Counted from the stretch's first letter, positions 9,903-20,934 are shown. The stretch is DNA of 64,000 nucleotides from Gerris lacustris (GCA_951217055.1 OX578281.1:61320043-61384042); one strand, 5' to 3'. Numbers and translations are program-made. Notes: a model not told the origin generated them from the sequence alone.

Positions 9903-10535
9903 CACTCTTCCTAGAAAAGGGAACGATACAATATAATGGTTAATTTATTTTATCTACGATTGATAAGAAATATAAACATTACATCTTTGTTTAGATGCGT
10001 AGAAAGTGATTATTTACGTACTTGCATTCATTGCGCATGCGCGTCTCATAGAACTGAACAATTCCTCTTCTTTACCACACAGTGTGCGGTAAAGAAAAGG
10101 AATTCTTCAGCTTTACGCACGATTAGCAAGTTTGTTTACATTTAACAAAACTAATTTGCAGTTCTTTTATTAAAATAACTGTTTATATCGAGTTTTTAGT
10201 GAAAAACAATAAGTGAATCAAGTGACTTTGACGAAAATGTGGAGAATAATACTCCTCCAGAAATAATTAATTCGGCAAAAAATACAACTCAAGAATTAAT
10301 CCCATCTTTATCAAGAGAGAGAGATACGAACTTACATACAGCAAGTTTATTTTTTTCTGTATTTATAATTTAAATCTAACAATCGTAGATAAAGTACGGT
10401 ACGCAACTCGTGCGAAAACGGCATTTTGCATTGCTCGTGTGGTTTTACAACCCTCGCTGTCGCTCGGGTGCAAACTCCACACTCGCATGCAAAATGCTAC
10501 TTTCCGCACTCGACGCGTTATGTACTATAAATTAC
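9903..10535 (+). mobile_element. Crypton-like transposon 5' fragment, copy A
   Basis: One of three related copies (others at 21940-22475 and 30110-30690). All share a CpG-bearing leader (GCGCATGCGCG near 10032), a GTTTACATTTAACAAAACTA segment, a decayed short reading frame, and a 3' hairpin (GCATTTTGCATTGCTCGTG opposite CACTCGCATGCAAAATGC, 10419-10501). The frame (from about 10213) reads SESSDFDENVENNTPPEI and continues with a LIPSLSRER segment. Its start codon is lost relative to copy C. LPSKSKEKYE-type N-termini are, from memory, found in arthropod tyrosine-recombinase (Crypton-like) proteins. The catalytic domain is absent here. The family assignment is tentative. Confidence 0.5.
10060..10115. 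repeat. Hairpin in the leader of Crypton-like copy A
   Basis: AATTCCTCTTCTTTACCACA and its near-complement TGTGCGGTAAAGAAAAGGAATT face each other around CAGTG-type bases. The same hairpin is recognisable at 22027-22070 in copy B and is mostly lost in copy C. Confidence 0.6.
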
Positions 10536-11012
10536 CAACGAAACCCTAAATATATCATTTTAACTATAAATTAAATTATACGTGTCTTAGAATTATTCGC
10601 ACCCAAACAAAAACAATACGTTTTATCTTCAATAATGTTCTTGACTGTTCAAGTGGAAATAGTTCCAGTGAAATTTGGTAGATTTTCCTAATATTTAGTT
10701 TACAAATTACTTTTAGTAGTATACTCGGACTAAGATTATTAATATTCATGAATTCAATGGAGATTTGATTAATTAGATTATTTCTTTTATCACTGGTATG
10801 TTTAGGCCGTAGTAATTCTGTTTCAGTAGTAATCTTCAGCAGGACTTTTAAAAGGCCTTTCATTGTTTTCACTCACTTCGTTCATATTATTTTTTGAAAA
10901 ACTAGGGTCTCTGCCCCTTGCTCGCTTCGCTTGTCGAAATGCGGCCGCTGCCTTGAACCTTCACACAATTTGACAATTTGACATATTTGTTTGTTTACAA
11001 AACTTATTTAAT
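10536..11012. other. Unassigned DNA
   Basis: A 98-codon minus-strand frame at 10576-10872 matches no family I know. A CpG-rich patch GCTCGCTTCGCTTGTCG lies near 10920. Confidence 0.4.
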
Positions 11013-11389
11013 AAAGCCGAGTTTACACGATCCAAGTTGACTTGGACCAAATCAGTTTTGACGCTACTTGGATCGTGTGAACAGGTTATCAAAGTCAACT
11101 TGGGCATCCAAGTTGAGTTGGACGTTATTTGATCTAAGTAGACTTGGATGGCGTCAACCATATGATTATGACAAGAAAGCTGGCAAAAATGATAAAGCTT
11201 TCATTTCTTTCAAATTTTTGTTTTTATTCCTTTGCTTCTTAATGATCTTTTTGACAAGTTCCCCTTCTTAGACCAAGTATATACTTGGATCGTGTAATCA
11301 CTGCATCAAAAATTCATTTTTACTTTGACCAAGTGGATTTGATCAAAGTTACTTGGTCCAAGTCAACTTGGATCGTGTAGATGTGCCTT
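11013..11389. mobile_element. MITE with iterated CCAAGT/ACTTGG palindromes, unit 1
   Basis: Inverted ends: AAAGCCGAGTTTACACGATC at the left, and at the right the reverse complement of AAGGCACATCTACACGATCC. Both continue CCAAGTTGACTTGGACCAA, giving terminal repeats near 39 bp. The interior consists largely of CAAGT/ACTTG words in inverted pairs such as CCAAGTTGACTTGG. There is no transposase. It abuts unit 2 directly. Superfamily not determined. Confidence 0.75.
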
Positions 11390-11871
11390 AAAGCCTGGTT
11401 TACACGATCCAAGTATACTCGGTCCAAGTCACTTTGATCAAATCCACTTGGTCCAAGTGTTTGTGGAATTTTGAAGTAAGGTTTACACGATCAAAGTATA
11501 CTTGGTCCAAGTAGTGGAACTTATATACTATAAAGTAGAGGTTAAGATAGATTGTGTGAAATGTTTTTCCTCTAAAACTTAGAGGGTTGAATTGTACACT
11601 TATTAAGTTTTACAACAGTGGTGATACATCACCTTCTGGTTAACAAAACCCAGCTCAACCTCACATCTGTCATATTTTGACAGCTCATTCTCATAATTTG
11701 CCAAGTGGGCGCCATTTTGTTTTTATCAAAGTCTACTTTGATGGAACCCATCCAACTCAACTTGGATGTCCAAGTTGACTTTGATACACTGTTTACACGA
11801 TCCAAGTAGTGTCAAAGTAGAGTCAAAACTTACTTGGTCCAAGTATACTTGGATCGTGTTAACCCGGCTTT
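11390..11871. mobile_element. MITE with iterated CCAAGT/ACTTGG palindromes, unit 2
   Basis: Starts AAAGCCTGGTTTACACGATC and ends ATCGTGTTAACCCGGCTTT, which are inverted copies. An additional internal terminus (AAGGTTTACACGATCAAAG) lies at 11478-11496. The centre (11540-11720) is ordinary AT-rich DNA, while both flanks are packed with ACTTGGTCCAAGT-type words. TSDs are not obvious. Confidence 0.75.
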
Positions 11872-12892
11872 ATGTTTAAGGAATGCTGGCCGGTTTTGGC
11901 CCGTTCCAGTAGCCTCGCCACTCCCGGTATGCAAGAGACTATGGAATTTTATAACGTTCTCTCTATTTTAGTCCGAAATATATTTTTTTCTTTTCCCATT
12001 ATTTTTATATTTTCAGAAGGTACAAGATTCATTGTGATGTAACTAATGTGAAAATGGGAGAGGTCGCTTATCTCTTTATAGCTTTGGATTAAAGATTTTT
12101 TATAAAAACCCACCCATTTATATTTTTCCCCCGACTTTCGTCATAAAAGAAAATCATCTAAATAGGAATAGGAAGATGACGTTGATTTGAGAGAACGGAG
12201 CCTAAAATGACCAGGTTTCGGGTAAATAACCCTCCGCACTGTCACTGACATTTTAGATTATCGCAGTTAGAAAAGTAAAAATAGCGGAAAATTACTTTTT
12301 GTGGGGTTGAGTTCCAGAGCGGTTTTCTACGCTAAAAAAAAAAACCTTTAGAGAAAGGGCCAGGGAAATGGCTTGAAGGGGAGATTTCGAAAAACATTTT
12401 CCTCCCTTTTTGATATTATTGAGATGTTCCATGAAAAAAACAGCCCTTAGGGAAACTAGAAGCAAGGGAGAGAAGTTAATTTCAGTTTGTTGGGTTTTGG
12501 AAATGGGTTTATGGTCTGAGTGCCCTTCGGGAGAGATAAGACTCCGGTTTATACCGTAAGGGTGCGCCCTACACTCCACCTCACCCGTCTTCGAGGTTAA
12601 AAGGTTATGAAATTGTCGAATTCAAAAGGTGGCGCCCTCTTGAAGTATGATGGGGTGCTTGGAGAAACGAGAATTTTTTTTAAACGGATAAAAGAGGGAG
12701 GGGCAACAAGTGGGGATTATAAAAACGATTTGCCTTAAAGAAGAAAATGGAGAAAATAAACTTTGGGGTTAGAATTCTGATGTAGGGTGAACTAACAAAC
12801 TTAAAATATCAAACCACCCCTTCTTATTTCTAAAATAAACAAATTAACAACACTGGTAAAAGGTTTCATTACAAGTTTTACGCTCTCCTATG
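11872..12892. other. Unassigned DNA with a purine/pyrimidine-biased block
   Basis: 12270-12730 is richer in G and C than the surroundings, with AAGG/CCTT words. A 95-codon minus-strand frame (12292-12579) is not recognisable. I see nothing else. Confidence 0.4.
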
Positions 12893-13090
12893 GATATTCA
12901 GTAAGTACAAACGTTAAAATCTTATATCATTATGCCATTCGGTCTGCCGGTCGTCTTACGAACTAACATAACTTAAAAATACTTGTGTCTAATGAATTTT
13001 TTATAGGAAGTCATAAATAGTCTATTGTTGGTAATGGAAGGTATATGATCATTCGGAAGAACGAACATTTTTTGTATCTCTCAACTTAAA
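12893..13090 (+). repeat. Family B partial copy
   Basis: Contains CGAACTAACATAACTTAAAA, then a GAAGTCATAAATAGTCTATT segment corresponding to the GGTAGGTCATAATTAGCCCA region of better family B copies. Confidence 0.6.
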
Positions 13091-13099
13091 AAATTAAAA

Positions 13100-13570
13100 A
13101 ACATAAATCCGTTTTAGACATCAGGGAACATTTTCGATCCCATGTCTGTCTGTCCACAATTGTTGCGAACCAACGTATCTTAAAAACTATTTTCTGATTA
13201 ATGAAATTTTGCAGGTAGATCATAATAAGTCTAATGTAGGTGCTACATGAGTTTCAACCTTCTGCCCCAATTGATTTAATCAATTTAATTAGTTTAATTC
13301 ATTTTTATCACAACGCATATCTTTAAAAGTACTCATTTGATTAAGAAAATTGGATGATTTATAGAATTTAGCCGACAAATAGTCTCACTTAATTTCAATC
13401 GTTTTTGCTCATTACATTCTGCTAAATTTATTTAAAATTAATTTTAAAAAAGGATCTTAGGGAAATTAAATAAATTATACAATAATTGGTTGTAAAAGCA
13501 TAACATCATTAAAGTAATCTATATAGGACGCGAGAAAGCTGAGAGCCGCACTTATATAGACAGAATATTT
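13100..13570 (+). repeat. Interspersed repeat family B copy
   Basis: Family B, on its plus strand, reads GGGAACATTTT, GTCTGTCTGTC, GCGAACCAACGTATCTTAAA, a weak GAAATTTTGCAGGTAGATCA match, TTTCAACCTTCTG, GTAAAAGCATAACATCATTA and GCGAGAAAGCTGAGAGCCGC. This copy keeps all those segments in order. No ORF or inverted ends are visible, so its class is unknown. Better or comparable copies lie at 14.2, 24.6, 35.7, 41.7 and 56.4 kb. Confidence 0.75.
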
Positions 13571-13643
13571 TTAAATAAATTCATAGATTCAATTATATGT
13601 AACGATCGCTAATCCTCTCTGAGGAATATCTCTAACTAAATAA

Positions 13644-14140
13644 ATGTTGATCTCTAAAACTTACTGTGGTAAAAATGCTGTGTTTGTTTCTAAGTTGTTT
13701 TGCTGGATCGGTATGGAGAAGTGTAATATTCTAGCTGTTATGGTATTTGTGTTGTTGGTCCCAATGGAATATTTTTCTCCCCATGTAAAGCTCGAGGATT
13801 CGTATATTCCTGAATTCAAGCTTTCAGGACCAAGGGGTCCCCCATGAACAGAATCATTCAGAATAAATACTCCCCTCTCCCTCATCTCTATCCGATTTTC
13901 AAGCAAACACATCTTGTTTTTTTTTTTCTTCCTTGGAAAGTGGTTTCCATCTACGAAAAAAAGAAAACTTGCTGGTACCAGGGGGAGAAGTAAATCTGAA
14001 ACTTTTCTCGTTTTTCCTTCTTTACTATTCTTCACCACTCCCTCGTTCAGATACCGCAGCAAACTGCACTTGACTCGTAATTTCAGCTCAAAATAATATC
14101 GAGGTATCATGAAGTTCTGATGATGAAGGTACTTCGACAT
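13644..14140. other. Unassigned DNA with overlapping long frames
   Basis: A 159-codon minus-strand frame (13661-14140) overlaps 67- and 60-codon plus frames. The predicted proteins show no recognisable domain, are rich in low-complexity K/F runs where the DNA is T- or A-rich, and the DNA is locally pyrimidine-biased at 13860-14060. I do not call a gene. Confidence 0.35.
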
Positions 14141-14169
14141 TTGGATCCCAGTCTTAGGGGCATTTTCAT

Positions 14170-14665
14170 GGGAACACTTTTAATATTGGCCACGGTGAAA
14201 TCCGTTTCAGGAACATCAGGGAACATTATTAGTTCCGTGTCTGTTTGTCGATCAATTTTTGCGAACCAACATATCTTAACTACTTCTCGTACGATTTCGA
14301 TAAAATTCGGATGTTAGGTTCTAAGTAGCTCATTGTTGGTCCCATATAAGTTTCAACTTTCTGCGCTCATTTGTTTCTATTCCACATGCGCACAAATATA
14401 CAATTATTGACAACTACTTCTTCGAAACTACTCATCAGATTTTCATAAAATTTGGATGGATTGTCGAAAGTATCCCGCAGATAGCCCAGATTAATTTTAA
14501 CCATCTGCGCTCATAATCAAAACAATTTTGACGGATATAAAAAAAGGGGGAGAAGGATTAAATACAATTTATAATAGTAGGATGTAATAGCAAAACATCA
14601 TTAAAGTAAACGAAACAGGACGCGAGGAAGCTATGTGCCACACTAATTGGCTGACTATTTATCAT
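14170..14665 (+). repeat. Family B copy
   Basis: Ordered family B segments from AGGGAACATTATTAG to GAAGCTATGTGCCACACTAA (near 14629) and GCTGACTATTT. One of the better-preserved copies. Confidence 0.8.
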
Positions 14666-15824
14666 TAAAAGGATAGTTTGAGAATGAGACAAGATGAGCC
14701 CGCTCACTAGATCCCAAGGTTCTATAATGTCAATCGGATGGAAAGAATCAACCCCAACAAATTCTCTCCAAATTGTAATTGGGGCTGACAAAAACTCCCC
14801 CTTTTTGTGCTAAAAGAGAGCTAATTCGGAGGGGACTAACAGCGTGTCGGACCATTCAGGTGACTTCACCATATAAACCTTCTACATTTCACTCGGCTAA
14901 TTGCTAAGCGAATTTCTTCTTCTAACGGCCTCTTCTAGGACTGTTTAAGCCTCTTTTCCCTTGGATTCGCTGAGGAAAAAGATCAAAAGGATCCGGACGA
15001 TATAGGGAACCAATCGGGAACAGAAGAACAAAACTTATTCCATTAGTGAACAATCTACTCTTTGACTAGAAGAGACACAAGCGACATTAAACCAGGAAAA
15101 CCTCTACAAGAATAGTATCACAAACAAAAGAAATACTACTTTTAGTTTTATCTTTTTTCCTTTCCAGTTTCCTACTGCTGATCTTTAAAAAGAATTGCTG
15201 ATAGCTGATAGAGAGAACTCCTTATCACTTAGGAAACAACCTCTTCACTCTATTGTGAACCGAATTAATAAAAGACGGTTATTTGGAATTGAAACATTAG
15301 TTTTACTTGACTTTGATGTTGTTCTCTATCTTATAATATCTAATTAGGAAATGGTTTGGACTTGGAACACTGTGAGAGAATGAAGCACGCAATTACACAA
15401 TAGATCCTATATATACATTATACATCTAAACAAAGACTAAAAACATTACTGTAGAAAGAAGAAATACAGGTTCGAAAATACACTTCGCCACAAGGCATTC
15501 GATACGCCCTTCACTCGCTTTCCTTAATAAACCAACAAATTCAGCAATAATGAAAAAAGTCTCAACCCAAACTAACTTTATTGATTCTTCTTTAAGTTGA
15601 TGGATGGTTAAGGTGATGATATAAACAATTAGTTTTTTTCTCATTATGAGACGTTTCGACCCTTTTAGGTTTCTGTAAGAAGTACGAAAAGAAACCTTAT
15701 ATAACGGCTCTGTCTGTCTGTCCGTTGGCATGTTTCAATTCATAAACTACTATAGCTAGGAACGTGAAATTCGGACCTCAGGTGCATCTCGGAATTTGAG
15801 ACAACTGTACACTTTTAGGAGTTT
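14666..15824. other. Unassigned DNA
   Basis: A 101-codon minus-strand frame (15426-15731) is read through CTGTCTGTCTG repeat DNA and is unlikely to be a gene. Nothing else recognised. Confidence 0.4.
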
Positions 15825-16075
15825 TCATACTTAATATTTTCAAGATGGCGGTCGACTAAAAAAAAGTTTATAGGTCACCATAATATGTTATACATCAATT
15901 TAAAGGGCTCGAAATGTAGATAAAGAATATGCAACTATTCAAATTTCACACTTAATATTTTCAAGATGGCGGTCAATATGGCGGGCGACTAAAAAAAAGT
16001 TTTTTAGTCACCATGACATGTTATACATTAATTTAATGTTCTCGAAATGTAGAAAAAGAATATGCAACTATTACA
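15825..16075 (+). repeat. Tandem duplication, unit about 120-130 bp
   Basis: Two units contain TTTTCAAGATGGCGGTC (15838 and 15958), ACTAAAAAAAAGTTT, ATGTTATACAT, CTCGAAATGTAG and AAAGAATATGCAACTATT. The second has an extra AATATGGCGGGCG segment. Non-coding as far as I can see. Confidence 0.75.
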
Positions 16076-16689
16076 CGTAATCATTTTAACTTAATCGCAC
16101 AGAAACCGGTCATTATCACCTTTCGTACTTACGTGAAGCGCGCCTAGCTTGTTTAAGGTCATTTTCAATCATGTTAATTTTGTTGTTAATAATGATGTCA
16201 CTGAGGTAAAATTAAATTATTTTTTCTATCTCTATGAGAGAGTGTCATACATTTTTATAAAACAGTTAACTATTAACAGCAACGAGTATCTCTCGGTTGG
16301 CACAATCAAAGACAACACTCCTGTCCACCCACGTTCTGGCGCTGATTGTCGAGACAAGAACTAAATTGACAAGTGCTAACTTTAAAAATTGTAATATTTT
16401 AATGAGCAGATTAAGTTCTGCAAGCTTAGTATGAAATAAATCCCTTAACCCTATCGCTCCTCAGTTCGTGCCACAGATAAATCCCTGAAATTGTTTTCTC
16501 CAATGTGTGGTAGTGACTTCACAAAAAATTTAACTTGCTGTTTTGTTTAACTGCATTTGTTAAAGGATAATAGTAGCAAAACTATTGAAGTTAAGCTGAA
16601 CTCGGATAAGTGAGAATTGTGAGGAGTAATAATGTTTATAAAAACTTTTGTATTTTTGTATTTTTTCCACTTGGATTTCTTTTTTTCGT
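16076..16689. other. Unassigned DNA
   Basis: No gene or repeat recognised. The 71-codon frame 16149-16364 has no family resemblance. Confidence 0.4.
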
Positions 16690-17040
16690 TGCGCAAAACT
16701 GTTAGATGAAGGGGAGTGTTTTGTAAGGATAGCGAAGATCCACAGAGGGGAGTTTGGTTATCAGTGAAGAACCAGGTCTCTGTCCAGGATCATGAGGGTA
16801 GTACCGGAATCTCAAGGGCTACTGTCCTGAGGGGTTGCAGAATAATTAGTGGAAGGGGAATGCTAGATAGGGTCTTTGGAAGGACACGTCAGATAAAGCA
16901 TGGTCCGAAAAAGGGTCCTCTAAGGATCTCCCCTCCGGGGCTAGACAATCCTGAATCCTACATACTTCTACAGGACCAAAAGACTTTCCCCTTATCTCCT
17001 GTCCACCATTCCCTCCACACACACACATAGCAACTTCACT
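16690..17040. other. GC-richer block with a 105-codon frame
   Basis: Base composition rises sharply here. A plus-strand frame at 16716-17030 and a shorter minus-strand frame overlap. The plus product is polar (contains VSVQDHEGSTGISRATVLRG) and matches nothing I know. It could be an unannotated exon or a GC-rich non-coding island. The sequence alone does not decide. Confidence 0.3.
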
Positions 17041-17525
17041 ACCAGCAACTCCAATAATAAGTAATAATAATTACTTGCTCTCCCCTCTCATCGCAGAGTT
17101 GCTCTAGGGCTAAGTTAACCGTTCTAACATGAAAGTCCCCAAGATTTTTTTTCCTTTTAGGAACCCTAAACTAAAAAAAAATATATCCCTACAATAATAT
17201 TTAACTTATCTGTCGACATTTCTGCATCAAATTAGATTTTTCATAAAAACAAGTTGTAGACTGAACCTTCTCTTTCGATGTTTTGTTTTGATTATCGCAG
17301 TTAACTAATAATAAAAAATAAAACATTGACACACATTAATGAAATGTGAGGAAATATTAAAATTATATTCTTTGTTCCGTCAGAAAAATTGTGAGTCTGT
17401 TATACATTATGGCAGTTTGTACAGTAACTTCACGACGATGTAAAATGTAAATTTTTACAAAGTGAAAATCCTAACTGAATATTAATAACTAACCTGAAGA
17501 ATAATAAAACCTAACCTATAGACTT
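17041..17525. other. Unassigned AT-rich DNA
   Basis: No gene recognised. A reverse transcriptase would be expected upstream of the Penelope-like fragment that follows, but I see none. Confidence 0.45.
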
Positions 17526-17848
17526 TTAACGCCAAAAGACATCTGTCATCTCAAAAAATTGCAGTGCATACCAAACTCTTACGGATGCGACAAAAACTAC
17601 ATTGGGCAAACCGGAAGATTGATCTTAACCCACCTTTAATTAAGAATACGTAAGAGCAGTGAAAAACAACTTTTAACAGATCAGCAATAGCTCACTCTTC
17701 TGACGGAACCGATCATCTCATTAAGATTGAGGATATTCGTGTATTCGCATCTGTCAAGAGGTATCGAAGCAGGGGGGTAGGGGAGGCTATTGAGAAGCAA
17801 CCTGAGAACTATAATAGTGAGGATGGATTCACCCTTTCTTGGACCTGA
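17526..17848 (+). pseudogene. Penelope-like element, GIY-YIG endonuclease fragment
   Basis: The first frame reads LTPKDICHLKKLQCIPNSYG and then CDKNYIGQTGR, which fits the GIY-YIG nuclease of Penelope-like retroelements (usual core: C-x-C-G-x-x-YIGQTGR). A stop follows about 4 codons later, and after a frame change the sequence resumes as SAIAHSSDGTDHLIKIEDIR and EAIEKQPENYNSEDGFTLSW before a TGA at 17846-17848. That order (YIGQTGR, SAIAEH-like, H near DGTDH, then REAIEI-like, then NFNREDG-like, then LSxxW) is the family's C-terminus. In the intact element this domain nicks target DNA to prime reverse transcription. The reverse transcriptase is missing and the reading frame is broken, so this is a 5'-truncated pseudogene. 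Confidence 0.85.
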
Positions 17849-17930
17849 AAACCTCTGGTCAGCACCTGCGCCAGGCAGATAGAAAGAGATGGCGCCACAG
17901 TCACCGACTTGATGCATTACCCACCCGACC

Positions 17931-18160
17931 AAGGAACACCAACAAAGGCAGCACCTGCCTGATTGCACCATTCCGACAAAGGATTATCCCGAGTAAAGGA
18001 ACCACCGGGAAATCCAGGTATGATCTACGGCCTAGAAAACCTAGACAAGGAACTCCAACAAAGGCAGTTGCCTGATTGCATCATCCCGACAAATGATTAT
18101 CTCGAGTAAAGGAACCACCGGGAAATCCAGGTATGATCTACGGCCTAGAAAACCAGTATA
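17931..18160 (+). repeat. 116-bp tandem duplication downstream of the Penelope-like fragment
   Basis: Two units, 17931-18046 and 18047-18160, share AAGGAAC(A/T)CCAACAAAGG, GAGTAAAGGAACCACCGGG and GATCTACGGCCTAGAAAAC. Penelope-like elements often carry partial terminal duplications, so this may be their terminal repeat (inference). Confidence 0.8.
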
Positions 18161-18220
18161 AATACTTCGTTCTTCTCTCTATAACTTGTGTTTGCTTCGA
18201 GTCAATATCAATAAGATGCA

Positions 18221-18280
18221 CCCCAGTCCTGAAGATGCTTCCAGTAGTGGAAGCGAAACGTCGGACCTCTTCGTGACGCG
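18221..18280 (+). ncRNA. Hammerhead-like motif at the Penelope-like 3' end
   Basis: CTGAAGA (18229-18235), then a stem GCTTCC / GGAAGC with an AGTAGT loop, then GAAACGTC (18255-18262), follows the hammerhead core order CUGANGA - stem II - GAAA - NUH. Penelope-like elements are known to carry minimal hammerhead ribozymes. Stem III is essentially absent and stem I pairs poorly, so activity is doubtful. Confidence 0.45.
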
Positions 18281-19089
18281 GATTTCACCGGAAAACCAAA
18301 TGATTGATTACGAGTCAACCCACAGAAGCCTACGCACCAAGTTATAAGAAACTACTAACCCTCAAGATTAATTTGATAACCACTATTGGTAATAGATGTT
18401 ATTTTGAATGCTGTTACCTGATGATAGTATATTGAAGAATTCTTGTCTATCTTAACAATTATAGTTGGTATCATCTGTTACTGAAATCTTACACTAGCCA
18501 TGGTATGGAGCAGAGTGGTTGCAGGACTCCATTACAGTTGGTACCCCTCCTCGTCTGTAAGAGGGAAGGGTTGATGGCTGAATATTCAAATAAAGAGCCT
18601 CACCCTAGCCCTTTTCATTTCCCTATCAATGAGGCATGCGCACTTGAACATGTCTCGTTGCTAAGTAACATTTTTTTAAAACCTCTTCATCTCTTTCTAT
18701 TGGTGGATTCATACAGTACAGGTTATACAGTAAGGAGGTTATATTAGTGTGTTTGTATTAACTGTATATGCTGATGAGGAATATGGCCGACCTTACTATC
18801 CTGTTATATACATAACGAGCCGTTAACCCCGTAGCAACGGGGTTAATTATTTTATATTGAGAAAAAAAAATTAAGTAAATTAATTTACATATCTATTTAG
18901 ATAAGTTATAATATCTATTTGTAGACCAACAAATCAAAACAAACATTTATTTTTATTGGAATAAATGTGGATGTCTTAACTTAGTAATAACAAATCATTT
19001 CAAGGCGAGTCGTCGCCGTCGGGACACCACTCGATTATTTAAATGATATTTTGTAGCTAAAATTAGTTTCCTAGATCAGTTTGCTGTAA
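18281..19089. other. Unassigned DNA
   Basis: An 80-codon plus frame (18505-18747) has no recognisable domain. It includes a short inverted repeat GTTAACCCCGTAGCAACGGG near 18822-18841. Confidence 0.4.
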
Positions 19090-19431
19090 AAGAATGTCAC
19101 TAGCTAGTCTTCGAAGAACCACACTGGCTACTGTATGAAGAACCACGCTAACTAGTGCTCGAGAAACCATACTACCTACTACTGTTCGAAGAACCACACT
19201 AGCTACTGTTTGAAGAACCACAATAGCTACTGTTAGAAGAACCACACTAACTAATGCTCGAAAAACCACACTTGCTACTGTTCGAAGAACCATATTACTG
19301 GTTACTGTTTGAAGAACCACACTAACTACTGCTCAAGAAACCATACTGGCTACTGTTCGAAGAACTATAATGGCTGATGTTTGAAGAACCACACTAACTA
19401 CTGCTCGAAAAACTATACTAGCTACTGTTAT
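19090..19431 (-). repeat. 24-bp minisatellite
   Basis: About 14 degenerate copies of a 24-bp unit like GAAGAACCACACTAGCTACT + GTTC. As 24 is a multiple of 3, the minus strand stays open and gives an 8-residue V-V-L-x-T-V-A-S-type repeat (19063-19320). This open frame follows from the unit length and is not evidence for a gene. Confidence 0.9.
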
Positions 19432-19544
19432 TTATGACATTCCCTCCAAATTCCATCAAAATTAGACAAGTAGTGTTTAAGATAATATGGCGATACGCAA
19501 AAATATTAAGCAACAGAGAGGCATAAGATCAAAAATGTTTCTAT

Positions 19545-20300
19545 TTTACTACGTTTTTATTAGCTTGCTTTCTTGTTTGTTTGTTTGTCCAGTACAAATA
19601 TTGCAATCGATTTTTAACTAACGTCCCGAGTAGCTAAACATTTGAAACTTTTAGAATAGCTCAGAACACGATGACAATGCATTATTTTAATACTTTTAGC
19701 CATCTTTCAGCAGCATTTAATTAGTTTTCAGCAAATTTTGCTGTATGGAAAGTTAGTTCGGAAAAAATCCGCAAGTTATTTTATTTGTTTTGACATATCC
19801 CATAGTATTTACAATCTTCATTTTGACGGGTTTCAAATTTGTGATTTTTTATTTAGAGTTAACCATTGAATGACAGCGAAAATTAAACAAAGAAATAAAT
19901 TAATTGACGTGTGACACCCAGGTTAGTTTACACTTGTATCCTAGGTATAGCTTTAATTTTTCTGCACCTGTACTTCTTTACTTGTACACATTTTTCTTCT
20001 CTTACTGTCCCTACACAGGGGCATATATAGATTCGGTGTTGGCGAGATCCGTTGTTCAAAGATTTTTCCTTTTAAAAGTTTAAGATCAGCTCTCTAGATG
20101 GTTGTCATTATGTGAAGTAAATAAATTCGGAACTATGTTTTTTTTCTCTGACATTATACATAACAATGACAATTATATTATCAACATTACATATGATTCA
20201 ACAGAAAATTTTAAAACGTACTATATAAAAAGTTTTTTTTATCTTGTAATTATTTGACTTAAAAAGGCAAAATAATTGTCGTTGATAAGAATGATTACAA
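19545..20300 (+). repeat. Interspersed repeat family E, copy 1
   Basis: Two parts, 19545-19680 (ACGTTTTTATTAGCTTGC, GTTTGTTTGTCC, GTAGCTAAACATTTGAAA) and 20028-20300 (AAGATCAGCTCTCTAGATGG, ACAATTATATTATCAACATT), match 27540-27660 and 27238-27480 on the opposite strand. The 350 bp between the two parts is absent from the 27-kb copy and may be an insertion. Confidence 0.7.
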
Positions 20301-20374
20301 TGGTTCCGTTATCTCTGATGAGATCGGAATTACTTTACCTGATTAAGTTGTACGATAGTTTGGTAGAAAACATG

Positions 20375-20720
20375 TTATTTTACTCTAAATATTATATTTA
20401 CCATGTTAAGAATAAAGTACGTAAGTTTTGGAAGGAGAAGCTGTGAGGCTGTAGTGAGGCAAGTGCTGAGGTAAGATGGTGGGGGAAGGTTGAGTGTAGT
20501 GGTGATGAGGTGCCGTATATTTAGCCAAACTGTTGATATTGATCCAAGGATGGGGGTTTGGGGTGCCCCAGAGAGCTGGTTCCTCTTCATCCACATCTAA
20601 CATTAATGCTTTCTTCCAACTGAGGCTTTACTTTGCCTGCCTCACTCCTCACAGTGAGGCTTCCTTATACTTTGCCTCATTGCTTTGCTTTACTTTATTC
20701 TTGCTCTAGTCTCTACACAC
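20375..20720. other. Unassigned GAGGC/GCCTC-rich DNA
   Basis: The first half repeats GTGAGGC-like words and the second half TGCCTCAC-like words, so the two halves can pair imperfectly. Two overlapping minus-strand frames (about 65-73 codons) are low complexity. No gene called. Confidence 0.4.
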
Positions 20721-20853
20721 ATCACTTCCTCACAACACGTACCTTACTACAACCACAAACACTTTTACTTTTTGTACTTTAGTTATGTGATGTTCAATCA
20801 AATTACAAACAAGTAAAAACCAAACTCTAAATGTTATTTCTTAAATCGGTAGC

Positions 20854-20934
20854 TAACATAGGTAACATAGGTAACACAGGTAACACAGGTAACACAGGTA
20901 ACACAGGTAACATTGGTAACATTGGTAACATAGA
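20854..20934 (+). repeat. 10-bp minisatellite (TAACACAGGT)n
   Basis: Eight clear units of TAACATAGGT / TAACACAGGT / TAACATTGGT in an unbroken array. Confidence 0.95.

Noticed and set aside
13661..14140. 159-codon minus-strand gene
   Set aside because: No recognisable domain, composition follows local A/T runs, and no start or promoter context. Left as unassigned.
15838..15980. YY1-type AAGATGGCGG promoter
   Set aside because: The motif is present twice only because of a tandem duplication, with no transcription start or frame beside it.
18221..18280. Active hammerhead ribozyme
   Set aside because: The core order fits, but stem III is nearly absent and stem I pairs poorly. Kept only as a hammerhead-like motif.
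19063..19320. Minus-strand frame with an 8-residue protein repeat
   Set aside because: It is read through a 24-bp minisatellite. The frame stays open only because 24 is a multiple of 3.
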